A DNA stretch of 64,000 nt from HGM04593 sp045634305 (GCA_045634305.1 JAZQZZ010000022.1:16491-80490); one strand, 5' to 3'. Positions 41,704 to 51,355 are shown, counted from the stretch's first letter. Notes: generated by a model not told the origin, from the sequence alone. Numbers and translations are program-made.

Positions 41704-42816
41704 ATGATACTTGACGGAATATCGTTACTCAACTATAGGAATCTGCGGGAGGTGAATGTCACTTTCTCCCCCAAGATCAATTGTCTCATAGGCAGCAATG
41801 GTATGGGCAAGACAAATTTGCTCGACGCTGTATATTACCTCTCTTTTTGCAAAAGCGCGGTAAATGCGTCCGATTCATTGAATATAATGCACGATGAACC
41901 GTATTTTATGTTGCAGGGGAACTATTGCAGTGACAGTGGCATTGAGGCTGAGGTTTCATGTGGTCTCAAGCGTGGTGACAAGAAACAGTTCCGCAAGGAT
42001 GGCAAGTTATATGAACGTCTTTCCGACCACATCGGCTCCGTGCCGCTTGTGATGGTGTCACCAGCCGACAATGAACTCATTGCCGGTGGCAGTGAGGAAC
42101 GCCGTCGTTTCATGGATGTGGTAATTTCGCAATACAACAAGGAGTATCTGCAGTCGCTCATACATTATAACCGCGCCTTGCAGCAGCGAAATGCGTTGTT
42201 GCGCGGGGAGCATGAACCTGATGCTGACATGCTTTCGCTCATTGAAGAGATGATGGTTGATGAGGCTTTGTGTATCAACAGATGCCGCACAGATTTCATA
42301 GATGAGCTCGTGCCCATTTTTACAAAGTTCCATAACTCTATAACCGGCGGTAATGAGCAGGTGGCGTTGACCTATCGTTCACATCTCTCTGATGGCAACC
42401 TGCTTGATATCCTGCGCAATTCGCGCGGGGACGACCGCCGACTTGGCCACACGTCAAAAGGCGTGCACCGCGATGAACTTGTCATGCAGCTCGGTGGATA
42501 TCCGTTGAGACGTGAAGGCTCGCAAGGACAGAACAAGACCTTTCTTGTTGCACTGAAACTTGCGCAGTACGATTTCCTGCGTGTTAAAGGCAAGGAGACA
42601 CCCTTGTTGCTTCTCGACGATATATTTGACAAACTGGACAGCCGTAGGGTTGAACAGATAATATCCCTTGTCTCGGGCAAGGACTTCGGGCAGATATTCA
42701 TCACCGATGTCAATCGTGAACATATTGATAATATTCTCGAACAGATAACCGGTGAATACAGGCTTTTCAATGTTGAGAAAGGAGAGGTCTGCTTGTTGAA
42801 ACAGAGTAGTCTGTAA
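41704..42816 (+). CDS. recF: DNA replication and repair protein RecF
   Basis: The 370-residue SMC-like ATPase helps load RecA at gaps. It starts MILDGISLLNYRNLREVNVT, has Walker A LIGSNGMGKTNLLDAVY near residue 30, the ABC signature EGSQGQNKTFLVALKLAQ near residue 275 and Walker B PLLLLDDIFDKLD near residue 303. Length and order are normal. It is followed after 33 bases by the DciA-like gene, a typical pairing in Bacteroidota, and is unlinked to dnaA, as often in this phylum. Confidence 0.95.
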   Translation: MILDGISLLNYRNLREVNVTFSPKINCLIGSNGMGKTNLLDAVYYLSFCKSAVNASDSLNIMHDEPYFMLQGNYCSDSGIEAEVSCGLKRGDKKQFRKDGKLYERLSDHIGSVPLVMVSPADNELIAGGSEERRRFMDVVISQYNKEYLQSLIHYNRALQQRNALLRGEHEPDADMLSLIEEMMVDEALCINRCRTDFIDELVPIFTKFHNSITGGNEQVALTYRSHLSDGNLLDILRNSRGDDRRLGHTSKGVHRDELVMQLGGYPLRREGSQGQNKTFLVALKLAQYDFLRVKGKETPLLLLDDIFDKLDSRRVEQIISLVSGKDFGQIFITDVNREHIDNILEQITGEYRLFNVEKGEVCLLKQSSL

Positions 42817-42849
42817 GGCTTTTTTCGTGTATACTCAAATAAGACAAGA

Positions 42850-43140
42850 ATGAAAAGAGGTGAAACCAAGTCGATTGCAGAACTGGTGCGGGTGATGTGC
42901 CGCGAGGAGGGGCTTGAGACTCCGCTCAATGAGTATCGTCTCATAAATGCCTGGCCCAAGGTCTTGGGGCAATCGGTGTGTATGTATACCAAGGATCTGA
43001 AGATTTACAATCAGGTACTTTTTGTGACGGTCACATCATCGGTTTTGCGCCAGGAATTGTTGATGAACAGGCGATCGCTTGTGGCCCGGTTGAACGAATT
43101 CGTTAAGGCGCAGGTGATAACGGATATTGTGTTCCGGTGA
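42850..43140 (+). CDS. DciA-like (DUF721) protein
   Basis: The 96-residue protein matches the DUF721 family: EYRLINAWPKVLGQSV near residue 28, containing the conserved tryptophan, and LFVTVTSSVLRQELLMNRRS near residue 57. Distant members named DciA help load the replicative helicase, so a replication role is plausible here next to recF. It is small, basic and has no membrane segment. Confidence 0.82.
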   Translation: MKRGETKSIAELVRVMCREEGLETPLNEYRLINAWPKVLGQSVCMYTKDLKIYNQVLFVTVTSSVLRQELLMNRRSLVARLNEFVKAQVITDIVFR

Positions 43141-43209
43141 ACATAATGATTTTTTTGCGGTTTATTAGTTTGCGGTAAAAGGTTGATAAAACAATTGAAA
43201 AAATATTTT

Positions 43210-44472
43210 ATGCAGAATTCTAATGTTAAGACACGGCTCATTATTTTGAGCTTTTTGCAGTTTGCTGTTTGGGGTGCCTACCTGACCTCAATGGGACGTT
43301 ATTTGGGAAATGCCGGTATGGGCAGTGATATTGGCTGGTTCTACTCGGTACAGGGTATTGTGTCAATTTTCATGCCGGCCATGATTGGTATTATTGCCGA
43401 CCGTTGGGTGCCGGCGCAGCGCATGCTCTCATTCTGTCATGCTGTGGCAGCCGTCTTCATGGCTATCACCGGATATATTGGCATGACAAAAGGTGCCGAT
43501 GTCGCTTTTGGTGACTTGTTCTGGACATATAGCATCAGCGTTGCGTTCTATATGCCTACTTTGGCGCTTTCCAATTCGGTATCTTATACCGTGCTTAATC
43601 AAGCCGGTCTTGACACAGTGAAGGCATTCCCCCCAATCCGTGTGTTCGGAACGGTCGGTTTCATTGTGTCAATGTGGATTGTTGACCTCACAGGCTTCCA
43701 AAACGACTATTCACAGTTCTTTGCTTCGGCTGTATGGGGTGTACTGCTTGCTGTATACTCTTTGACATTGCCTGGCTGTCCTGTCAATAAAAGTGCCGAG
43801 AAAAAGTCTCTGGCATCTGCCTTCGGCCTCGACGCCTTCAAACTTTTCGGTCAGCGTAGAATGGCGCTCTTCTTCATCTTTTCAATGTTGCTTGGTGCCG
43901 CCCTGCAGGTTTCCAACGGATATGCGAATATGTTCATCAGCGGCTTTGGAGGAATAGAAAAGTATGCCGGTACATTTGCAGTCGAGCACACAAATATGCT
44001 CATCTCTCTGTCGCAAATCTCAGAGACTCTATGTATTCTGCTCATTCCATTCTTCCTCAAGAAGTTCGGTATAAAAATTGTAATGCTCATTGCAATGTTG
44101 GGTTGGGTGTTCCGTTTCGGCTTCTTCGCAGTGGGTGATCCTGCAATGCCGGGTGTGCTGCTGTTTGTGCTCTCTATGATTGTTTATGGTGTGGCATTCG
44201 ACTTCTTCAATGTATCGGGCTCGCTTTTTGTAGACAAGGAGACACCTGAGAACATGCGCTCAAGCGCACAGGGACTTTTTATGCTGATGACAAACGGTCT
44301 TGGTGCCTCTATCGGTGTCATTGCGGCACAGGAGGTGGTGAATTATTTTACCAAGAACCAGACTGACTTTGCTGGTTGGACATCGGCATGGTACATCTTT
44401 GCGGGTTATGCATTGGTAATTGCAGTGCTGTTTGCAGTGGTGTTCAAAGAGAAGAAAGCAAATTACGCATGA
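43210..44472 (+). CDS. Nucleoside:H+ symporter, NupG-type MFS transporter
   Basis: The 420-residue protein has about twelve membrane segments and the hallmark TRLIILSFLQFAVWGAYLTS followed by MGRYL, shared by NupG/XapB nucleoside permeases. It should import purine and pyrimidine nucleosides with protons across the inner membrane. The frame extends to a TTG at 43183, but ATG at 43210 gives the conserved N-terminus. Its link with nucleoside salvage (cdd is nearby) is a matter of function, not of a shared operon. Confidence 0.88.
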   Translation: MQNSNVKTRLIILSFLQFAVWGAYLTSMGRYLGNAGMGSDIGWFYSVQGIVSIFMPAMIGIIADRWVPAQRMLSFCHAVAAVFMAITGYIGMTKGADVAFGDLFWTYSISVAFYMPTLALSNSVSYTVLNQAGLDTVKAFPPIRVFGTVGFIVSMWIVDLTGFQNDYSQFFASAVWGVLLAVYSLTLPGCPVNKSAEKKSLASAFGLDAFKLFGQRRMALFFIFSMLLGAALQVSNGYANMFISGFGGIEKYAGTFAVEHTNMLISLSQISETLCILLIPFFLKKFGIKIVMLIAMLGWVFRFGFFAVGDPAMPGVLLFVLSMIVYGVAFDFFNVSGSLFVDKETPENMRSSAQGLFMLMTNGLGASIGVIAAQEVVNYFTKNQTDFAGWTSAWYIFAGYALVIAVLFAVVFKEKKANYA

Positions 44473-44478
44473 TGTAAT

Positions 44479-45060
44479 ATGGTAGAGCTTGTTGTGAAGG
44501 ATATAATGTCCAAGGTATCGGACCATCGTGCCCATGTACTGTTGCTCTGCGAGAAGGAAGGATTGCGACGCATAATCGTCTCTTTAGGTTTTCTTGAGGC
44601 GCAGGCGATTGCGTTTGCATTACGCGGCATCAGGACCGACCGTCCTCTTACGCACGACCTTTTCGGCAATGTGACGTCTGCGTTTGGTGTGCAGTTGCAA
44701 TATATCCTCATCAACAACATCAGTGATGGGACTTTCTGCTCGCAATTATGTTACAGCCAAGATGGGGTGGAACGGTGTATCGATTCGCGCACGAGTGATG
44801 CGATAGCAATAGCCCTGCGTGCTGCAGCCCCTATATATATAGAAGAGGAACTCCTGTCACGTATGTGTATACGTGATGAGCAGAACGGGGCATTCTCCAT
44901 ACCTATAACTGCTGCCGATGAGGCAACTCTGCGTGTGGCAATTGAGAACGCTGTGAAGGAGGAAAACTACGAGTTGGCACACAAACTCAAAGAGGAAATT
45001 GATTCCCGACACACTGCGCAAAGCAGTGCGTGTTACAACAATACTGACAACGACAAATAA
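44479..45060 (+). CDS. Bifunctional nuclease family protein (DUF151) with a UVR-like tail
   Basis: The 193-residue protein matches the DUF151 bifunctional nuclease family over about residues 1-135: LVVKDIMSKVSDHRAHVLLL near the start and SRTSDAIAIALRAAAPIYIEE near residue 101. A C-terminal helix pair (AIENAVKEENYELAHKLKEE) resembles the UVR motif of UvrB/UvrC, a fusion seen in Bacteroidota. A role in nucleic-acid turnover or repair is suggested, but the activity is not established in this lineage. It is six bases past the nucleoside transporter and five before rsmE. Confidence 0.85.
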   Translation: MVELVVKDIMSKVSDHRAHVLLLCEKEGLRRIIVSLGFLEAQAIAFALRGIRTDRPLTHDLFGNVTSAFGVQLQYILINNISDGTFCSQLCYSQDGVERCIDSRTSDAIAIALRAAAPIYIEEELLSRMCIRDEQNGAFSIPITAADEATLRVAIENAVKEENYELAHKLKEEIDSRHTAQSSACYNNTDNDK

Positions 45061-45065
45061 CTACA

Positions 45066-45767
45066 ATGGCACTTTTTTATGTACCTGAAATAGCAAATAC
45101 GTGGGAACTCTCTGATGAAGAGGCTGCCCACGCTTTGCGTGTTCTGCGCCTCACTGTAGGTGGTGAACTTGAGATAACTGACGGCAAGGGAAACCTTTAT
45201 AAGACATCAATAGCCTCAATTGCGGGCAAGCATTGCTATGTTGAGCCTTGTGTTCCAATTGAAAAACCAAAGAACTGGAATGGCTATGTGCATATTGCAA
45301 TTGCCCCCACAAAGAATATGGACCGTATCGAATGGTTCGCCGAGAAAGCTACCGAAATAGGACTTGATGCCATCACATTCCTTAATTGCCGTTTCTCGGA
45401 GCGCAAGGTCGTAAAGCCCGAGCGTGTGGAACGTATTGTGGTGTCGGCAATGAAACAGTCGCTCAAATATAGCAAGCCTGTGGTGTCGGATATGATTGAC
45501 TTCAAGAAGTTTGTTGCACAGGAGCGCGCCGGCGCAAAATTCATTGCTCACTGCTATGACAGCGAAAGAGTACTTTTGAAGGATGTACTCGTTCCCGGTG
45601 AGGATGCTACCGTGCTCATTGGCCCCGAGGGTGATTTCAGTCCCGAGGAGGTGGAACTTGCTGTCAAGGCCGGATATAAGCCTGTAAGCCTTGGCTCTTC
45701 CCGATTGCGTACCGAGACGGCTGCGCTTGTGGCGTGTCACACTTTTATATTGAAGAATGAGATATGA
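45066..45767 (+). CDS. rsmE: 16S rRNA m3U1498 methyltransferase
   Basis: The 233-residue SPOUT-fold protein methylates U1498 of 16S rRNA. Diagnostic stretches are DEEAAHALRVLRLTVGGELE near residue 17, AIAPTKNMDRIEWFAEKATE near residue 79, and the SAM-binding knot LIGPEGDFSPEEVELA near residue 180 with LGSSRLRTETAAL near residue 210. It overlaps truA by four bases, so the two RNA-modification genes are coupled. Confidence 0.93.
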   Translation: MALFYVPEIANTWELSDEEAAHALRVLRLTVGGELEITDGKGNLYKTSIASIAGKHCYVEPCVPIEKPKNWNGYVHIAIAPTKNMDRIEWFAEKATEIGLDAITFLNCRFSERKVVKPERVERIVVSAMKQSLKYSKPVVSDMIDFKKFVAQERAGAKFIAHCYDSERVLLKDVLVPGEDATVLIGPEGDFSPEEVELAVKAGYKPVSLGSSRLRTETAALVACHTFILKNEI

Positions 45768-46516
45768 CAAACCGCTATTTCATATTCTTTTCATATGATG
45801 GAGCAGCCTATCACGGTTGGCAGATTCAACCCAATGCGATAACTGTACAGCAGGTGCTTGAGGACGCTTTGGCGACTCTTTTGCGGATGCCGGTTCCTGT
45901 AGTGGGTGCGGGCCGCACCGATACGGGGGTGAATGCCGAGTGTATGGTGGCTCACGCCAATCTGCCGGCCGACGTTGATGTTGCACAACTGATATATAAG
46001 TTGAACAAGATTCTGCCACCCGATATTTCCGTCAGTGAGATTAGGCGTGTGCGCGATGATGCCCACGCACGTTTCGATGCCATATCGCGCCGATACCGTT
46101 ATCGCGTGGTCACTGCGAAGTCTCCTTTTGCACGTCGCTATGCTTTGAGGGTTATGCCGGGGATTGACTTTGATGCGATGAACCGTGCAGCCGAACTGTT
46201 GTATGAGTATACTGATTTCACCAGCTTTAGCAAACTGCATACTGATGTGAAGACCAACAATTGCAAGGTTACGTATGCAGCATGGCGCAATGTCGGCGGC
46301 AGCGAGTGGGTCTTTGAGATTGAAGCAGACCGTTTCTTGCGTAATATGGTTCGTGCCATTGTGGGTACGCTGTTGCTTGTGGGGCGTGGCAAGTTGACAA
46401 TCGATGGCTTCCGCGAAGTGATTGAGAACAGGGCGCGTGCCGATGCCGGTGACTCGGCTATGGGTGAGGCGCTTTTTCTTGTCGATGTAAAATATCCAAA
46501 TGAGATTTATCTGTGA
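45764..46516 (+). CDS. truA: tRNA pseudouridine(38-40) synthase
   Basis: The 250-residue enzyme isomerises uridines 38-40 in tRNA anticodon stems. The catalytic aspartate is in VVGAGRTDTGVNAECMVAHA near residue 53. Other conserved parts are YDGAAYHGWQIQPNAITVQQ near residue 11 and FEIEADRFLRNMVRAIVGTL near residue 183. The start overlaps rsmE and the stop overlaps the EamA transporter start. Confidence 0.94.
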   Translation: MTNRYFIFFSYDGAAYHGWQIQPNAITVQQVLEDALATLLRMPVPVVGAGRTDTGVNAECMVAHANLPADVDVAQLIYKLNKILPPDISVSEIRRVRDDAHARFDAISRRYRYRVVTAKSPFARRYALRVMPGIDFDAMNRAAELLYEYTDFTSFSKLHTDVKTNNCKVTYAAWRNVGGSEWVFEIEADRFLRNMVRAIVGTLLLVGRGKLTIDGFREVIENRARADAGDSAMGEALFLVDVKYPNEIYL

Positions 46517-47412
46517 TGTGGGCATTGCTTGCTTTTATGTCGGCAGCACTGCTTGGCTGCTATGACTTCTTCAAGAAAGTATCGCTAAAGGATAACTCTG
46601 TTCTTGCTGTACTTTTCCTCAACACTCTTTTTTCGTCACTACTTTTTGCGCCTTTCATACTGTTATCACACGCGGGTGTGATAACCCAGGGGCAGCTGTA
46701 TGTGCCGCATGTCGGCGTTGAAACGCATTTGCAGTTGCTTCTCAAGGCTGTCATAGTGCTCTCCTCATGGTTTTGTGGATACATAGGTATCAAGCATTTG
46801 CCCATAACCATTGTCTCGCCGATACAGTCAACACGTCCGGTGCTTGTGCTGCTTGGTGCATTGTTCCTGTTTGGTGAAAAGTTGAATACATATCAGTGGA
46901 TTGGTGTGGTGATAGCAATCATTTCAGTCTATCTGCTTAGCCGCAGTGGCAAGCGTGAGGGAATAGATTTCAGTCACAACCGGTGGGTGGCATTCGTGGC
47001 CTTGGCTGCATTGTTCGGGGCTGTCAGCGCTCTCTACGATAAGTATCTAATGCGTTCTATCGAACCAATTGTGGTGCAGTCATGGTTCAATATATACCAA
47101 TGTCTACTTATGGGTGCTATTATAGCAGTGATGAATGCCGTGAATCCTGCGCAACGTGACCGAAAGCTCATATGGCGTTGGTCAATACCTATGATTTCTC
47201 TTTTTCTCGGATTTGCCGATTTCTGTTACTTTACGGCTTTGGCGCAGGATGGCGCTCTCATAGCAGTGGTGTCAATGATAAGGCGTGGAAGTGTAATAGT
47301 GTCGTTCGTGTTCGGTGCCTTGTTGCTGCATGAGAAGAACCTTAAAAGCAAAGCACTTGATGTTTTGTTGATATTGGTCGGATTATTTTTCCTATATTTG
47401 GGCTCAATATGA
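46513..47412 (+). CDS. EamA-family (drug/metabolite transporter) protein
   Basis: The 299-residue protein has about ten membrane segments in two EamA repeats; the first ends with VSPIQSTRPVLVLLGALFLF and the second with SMIRRGSVIVSFVFGALLLH, both typical of the family. It probably exports a small metabolite, substrate unknown. Start is GTG at 46513 (overlapping the truA stop) or ATG at 46516. It overlaps the DUF3256 gene by four bases. Confidence 0.85.
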   Translation: MMWALLAFMSAALLGCYDFFKKVSLKDNSVLAVLFLNTLFSSLLFAPFILLSHAGVITQGQLYVPHVGVETHLQLLLKAVIVLSSWFCGYIGIKHLPITIVSPIQSTRPVLVLLGALFLFGEKLNTYQWIGVVIAIISVYLLSRSGKREGIDFSHNRWVAFVALAALFGAVSALYDKYLMRSIEPIVVQSWFNIYQCLLMGAIIAVMNAVNPAQRDRKLIWRWSIPMISLFLGFADFCYFTALAQDGALIAVVSMIRRGSVIVSFVFGALLLHEKNLKSKALDVLLILVGLFFLYLGSI

Positions 47413-48023
47413 AGAAACTGCTGATTTTTATAATGATTATGTTCGGTGGCGCCATGACAATGGTGTCGGCTCAGGATATGCGTACCATTTTCCTGAACGC
47501 CCCAGATAGGATTTTTCCATTGCTCTCAAATATTGACCGTGCCGATCTGGTCGATTTCATTGAAGCCGGGATGACGGCAAAGGTTACGAACAGGCTTGAT
47601 GGTGCCACCGTGTTGCATGAACTTGAAAAGGATTACCTTAAATTGGCAACAACGGTGTCGTCGGATGTGCAGTTGAAACTGTTGCCTATGCAGGGCGATA
47701 CAATCATCTGCATGGTTAAGACCATGAAGGCCGAGGCTGCTGACAGCCGTATATTTTTCTATGACAAAGGATGGAATCTGCTCAATGACGGGGCAATGTT
47801 TACCTTTCCGTCCATTGATGAATTCTTTACCTCCGGGGCAAGCGGATATTCGGATATGTGTGACATCTATCTGGTTTCACTCACACTTTCACCGGTTGAC
47901 AATACTCTTGTTGCCGAGTATACAATGCCTGCATATATGAGTATGGAGGATGCTGAAAAGGTGAAACCACTGTTGCGCAAGTTGGTGTACAGGTGGAATG
48001 GTGTACGCTATGTCATTGAATGA
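47409..48023 (+). CDS. DUF3256 family secreted protein
   Basis: The 204-residue protein has a signal peptide (MKKLLIFIMIMFGGAMTMVS, cleaved near AQ at residue 22) and then matches the DUF3256 family of Bacteroidales: MRTIFLNAPDRIFPLLSNID, DRADLVDFIEAGM and TFPSIDEFFTS. Function is unknown; it is expected in the periplasm. It is the last gene of the rsmE-truA-EamA set and its end overlaps the converging CapA-like gene by 11 bases, with no terminator space between them. Confidence 0.8.
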   Translation: MKKLLIFIMIMFGGAMTMVSAQDMRTIFLNAPDRIFPLLSNIDRADLVDFIEAGMTAKVTNRLDGATVLHELEKDYLKLATTVSSDVQLKLLPMQGDTIICMVKTMKAEAADSRIFFYDKGWNLLNDGAMFTFPSIDEFFTSGASGYSDMCDIYLVSLTLSPVDNTLVAEYTMPAYMSMEDAEKVKPLLRKLVYRWNGVRYVIE

Positions 48024-49143
48024 CGTGCACCGAGTCAATGTACATTTCTGTAATCTCGCCCTTGTTGTGTTTTTCAAAGAGTGAACGGCTGTCATTGATG
48101 AACAGCCTGCGTTTCTGTTCTGCAAAATCCCAATCTTTCATTTCTGTTGTTGCGGCGGGGTAAATGGTGAAATCGCGTTTGCCGTCGTTTGTCTTTGGGG
48201 CAATCCATGTGAGCAGATAGCGCACGCAGAGCGGACGTGTGTAGTTTAGAATCTTACGCAGTTTCATTGCAATCATTATGCCGCCGTCAGTGCGTCGCAG
48301 TGACATGTTCGATACCAGATTGCCGGTGGAGTAGGCAATGACATGCTTGTCCGGGGTGCTTTCTGATTTTCTGATTTCAATAGGCTGAACCACATGTGGG
48401 TGGTTGCCGATGATGTGGTCTACGCCTTGTTCTATGAGCCAATGGCTCAGTTCCTTTATCCTTGCCGGCGGCAGGCTTACGTACTCATCGCCCCAATGCA
48501 TACATGCAATTATAGCGTCGGGGCGCATCTCCTTTGCTGCCTGAATGTCGTTTGAGATATTTTCCTTGTCGATGAGGTTTACAACCATTGGAGTCGGAAT
48601 CTCCCTGCCGTTTGTGCTGTATGTGTAATTTAGAATTGCAACGCGTACACCTTTCTCTTCAATAATCAGCGGATATCTCTCTTCACGTTCCTTTGCGTTG
48701 CGGTACACACCGCAGTGCGCAATTTGCAGAGAATCAAGCATGTCCAGTGTGTGCAGTGCTCCGCGCTTGCCCTTGTCCATGCAGTGGTTGTTGGCAAAGA
48801 GCAATACCTTGAACCCCGCATCCTTAATGGCGTGAAGGAAACTGTCCGGGGCACAGAATGAAGGGTAGCCGCTATATCCGCTCTTGCCTATTGTGGTTTC
48901 AAGGTTTGCAACCGATATGTCTGCAGATTTGACAATTGGCGATATATGGCGGAAACAATAGGAGAAACTATACTCGCCATTCTCTTCTCTTGCCATGTTC
49001 AGCTGTGTCTCGTGCTGCATGATGTCGCCGGCAAAAAGCAGATTGATATCCTCTACAGGAGTCTCGAATATCTGCGCTATACACAATGATGGCAGTGTAT
49101 AGGACAGCAAGGCTGCGAGGAGTGTCCTGATTGTTTGCCTCAT
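48013..49143 (-). CDS. CapA-family poly-gamma-glutamate synthesis-like metallophosphatase
   Basis: The frame is open up to 49242, but ATG at 49143 overlaps the folD stop as ATGA and yields a 376-residue protein with a signal peptide (MRQTIRTLLAALLSYTLPSL). The mature part is a PGA_cap domain: INLLFAGDIMQHETQLNMA, SVANLETTIGKSGYSG, LLFANNHCMDKGKRG, VDHIIGNHPHVVQPIEI. This calcineurin-like fold is named from Bacillus CapA, but in Bacteroidota the substrate is unknown. Located downstream of folD, ffh and DUF4831 on the same strand. Confidence 0.85.
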   Translation of the reverse strand: MRQTIRTLLAALLSYTLPSLCIAQIFETPVEDINLLFAGDIMQHETQLNMAREENGEYSFSYCFRHISPIVKSADISVANLETTIGKSGYSGYPSFCAPDSFLHAIKDAGFKVLLFANNHCMDKGKRGALHTLDMLDSLQIAHCGVYRNAKEREERYPLIIEEKGVRVAILNYTYSTNGREIPTPMVVNLIDKENISNDIQAAKEMRPDAIIACMHWGDEYVSLPPARIKELSHWLIEQGVDHIIGNHPHVVQPIEIRKSESTPDKHVIAYSTGNLVSNMSLRRTDGGIMIAMKLRKILNYTRPLCVRYLLTWIAPKTNDGKRDFTIYPAATTEMKDWDFAEQKRRLFINDSRSLFEKHNKGEITEMYIDSVHVIQ

Positions 49144-50021
49144 TTGTAGATGGCGCGTTTGCCGGCAAGCAAGGTGTTCTTCATCAGTGACACTATTGTC
49201 ATGGGGCCGACACCTCCCGGGACCGGTGTTATGAATGAGCATTTTGGCGCTACATTTTCAAAGTCAACGTCGCCGCACAGGCGGAATCCGCTTTTGCGTG
49301 TACTGTCGGAAACACGTGTTGTGCCGACGTCTATAACAACGGCACCTTCTTTTACCATGTCGGCCTTGAGGAAATGTGGCTGTCCAAGTGCTGCGATGAT
49401 GATATCTGCCTGTCGACACTCTTCGGCGATGTTCTGCGTGTGGCTGTGGCACACGGTGACGGTTGCATCGCCGGGTTGGTTCTTCTGCATCATGAGGTTT
49501 GCCATTGGCTTACCCACAATGTTGCTTCGTCCCAACACTACGCATTTCTTGCCTTTTGTGTCGATGTTGTACCGGCGCAAGAGTTCCATAATGCCGTTCG
49601 GGGTTGCCGAGAGGAAACAAGGCAGTCCTATCGACAGGCGGCCTGCGTTCACCGGATGGAAACCGTCGACATCCTTGCGGTAGTCAATGGCCTCGGTCAC
49701 CTTCTGCTCGTCAATGTGTTTGGGTAATGGCAACTGCACGATGAAACCGTCAACGTCGGTATCATTGTTCAGTTCCTCGACCTTTGCAAGCAACTCCTCT
49801 TCGGTTACATCGGCCTCGTAGCGTATTAGTGTGGATGTGAAACCGCACTCTTCACAGGCTTTTACCTTGCTTGCAACGTATGTCTCGCTGCCGCCATCGT
49901 GTCCCACAAGTATTGCGGCAAGATGTGGACGCTTGCCGCCGTTTGCCAATATTTCATTGACTTCGGCAGCAATCTCCTGTTTAATCTGCGCTGCTACAGA
50001 CTTTCCGTCGATAAGTTGCAT
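49140..50021 (-). CDS. folD: Methylenetetrahydrofolate dehydrogenase / cyclohydrolase
   Basis: The 293-residue bifunctional enzyme interconverts 5,10-methylene- and 10-formyl-tetrahydrofolate. Visible motifs are VGHDGGSETYVASKVKACEE near residue 39, with the catalytic lysine, VDGFIVQLPLPKHID near residue 95 and CVVLGRSNIVGKPMANLM near residue 160 for NADP binding, then PVPGGVGPMTIVSLMKNT near the end. It lies 11 bases downstream of ffh and overlaps the CapA-like gene by four bases. Confidence 0.95.
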   Translation of the reverse strand: MQLIDGKSVAAQIKQEIAAEVNEILANGGKRPHLAAILVGHDGGSETYVASKVKACEECGFTSTLIRYEADVTEEELLAKVEELNNDTDVDGFIVQLPLPKHIDEQKVTEAIDYRKDVDGFHPVNAGRLSIGLPCFLSATPNGIMELLRRYNIDTKGKKCVVLGRSNIVGKPMANLMMQKNQPGDATVTVCHSHTQNIAEECRQADIIIAALGQPHFLKADMVKEGAVVIDVGTTRVSDSTRKSGFRLCGDVDFENVAPKCSFITPVPGGVGPMTIVSLMKNTLLAGKRAIYK

Positions 50022-50032
50022 GGCGATGCTCT

Positions 50033-51355
50033 TTAGAATTTGAATTTTGACATCATGTTGCCCATTTTGCCTCCGGCAACACTCTTCATGGTCTTGCGTA
50101 TCTGTTCGAACTGTTTCATGAGGCGGTTCACCTCCTGCATCGTGGTACCGCTACCACGTGCAATACGTTCCTTGCGGGATGTATTGATGATATCCGGGTT
50201 CGAACGCTCCTTTGGTGTCATGGACTGGATGATGGCTTCCACTCCCTTGAATGCGTTGTCGTCAATGTCCATGTCCTTGATGGCCTTGCCCACACCTGGA
50301 ATCATTGCCATCAGGTCTTTGATGTTGCCCATTTTCTTGATTTGCTGAATCTGGGTGAGGAAGTCGTTGAAATCGAACTGGTTGCGTGCGAGTTTGCGCT
50401 GCAGTTTCTTTGCCTCTTCCTCGTCGAACTGCTCTTGTGCGCGTTCAACGAGCGAAACAACGTCGCCCATACCAAGGATACGGTCGGCCATACGGTTAGG
50501 GTGGAACTGGTCAATTGCTTCCATCTTTTCACCTGTACCGATGAATTTGATGGGTTTTGTCACCACCGTGCGTATTGACAATGCGGCACCACCACGTGTG
50601 TCGCCGTCGAGCTTGGTTAGGACTACACCTGTGAAGTCAAGGCGGTCGTTGAACTCCTTGGCTGTGTTCACTGCATCCTGACCGGTCATTGAATCGACTA
50701 CAAACAGTGTTTCTGTAGGCTTCACAGCCTCCTTGATTGCGGCAATCTCGTTCATCATCGCCTCGTCTACGGCCAAACGGCCGGCGGTATCAATGATGAC
50801 AAGGTTGTAGCTCTTTGCCTTTGCCTCTTTTATGGCATTAAGCGCAATCTGTACGGGATCCTTGCTTTCGGGCTCGCTATATACCGGTACGCCTATTGCC
50901 TCTCCAAGTACTTTCAATTGGTCGATGGCTGCAGGACGGTATACGTCGCAGGCAACAAGCAATGGGTTGCGGTTCTTCTTTTTCTTGAGATAATTGGCAA
51001 GCTTTGACGAGAAAGTTGTCTTACCGCTACCTTGCAGACCCGACATAAGAATAACCGCCGGATGTCCTTCGTAATTGATTTCGGCGGTCTCGCCACCCAT
51101 CAAAGTTGTAAGCTCGTCGTGTACAATCTTTACCATCAGCTGGCTTGGGTGCAGTGATGTGAGCACGTTCTGGCCTATGGCCTTGTTCTTTACCGTGTCG
51201 GTGAATGTCTTTGCGACCTTGTAGTTTACGTCGGCATCGAGCAGTGCCTTGCGTACATCCTTCAATGTCTCGGCAACGTTGACCTCGGTGATTCTTCCCT
51301 CTCCTTTGAGTATCTTCAATGAGCGTTCAAGGCGCTCGCTTAGGTTTTCAAACAT
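50033..51355 (-). CDS. ffh: Signal recognition particle protein Ffh
   Basis: The 440-residue GTPase binds signal sequences and delivers ribosomes to the membrane. The NG domain has GLQGSGKTTFSSKLANYL near residue 107, IDTAGRLAVDEAMMNEI near residue 190 and TKLDGDTRGGAALS near residue 248. The M domain follows, with ERIARGSGTTMQEVNRLMKQ near residue 400, the RNA-binding helix-turn-helix. Normal length. The partner RNA gene was not found in the window. Confidence 0.96.
   Translation of the reverse strand: MFENLSERLERSLKILKGEGRITEVNVAETLKDVRKALLDADVNYKVAKTFTDTVKNKAIGQNVLTSLHPSQLMVKIVHDELTTLMGGETAEINYEGHPAVILMSGLQGSGKTTFSSKLANYLKKKKNRNPLLVACDVYRPAAIDQLKVLGEAIGVPVYSEPESKDPVQIALNAIKEAKAKSYNLVIIDTAGRLAVDEAMMNEIAAIKEAVKPTETLFVVDSMTGQDAVNTAKEFNDRLDFTGVVLTKLDGDTRGGAALSIRTVVTKPIKFIGTGEKMEAIDQFHPNRMADRILGMGDVVSLVERAQEQFDEEEAKKLQRKLARNQFDFNDFLTQIQQIKKMGNIKDLMAMIPGVGKAIKDMDIDDNAFKGVEAIIQSMTPKERSNPDIINTSRKERIARGSGTTMQEVNRLMKQFEQIRKTMKSVAGGKMGNMMSKFKF

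Noticed and set aside
45791..46525. 244-codon open frame opposite truA
   Set aside because: It mirrors truA in another frame, has no recognisable motif, and truA has its catalytic residues intact.
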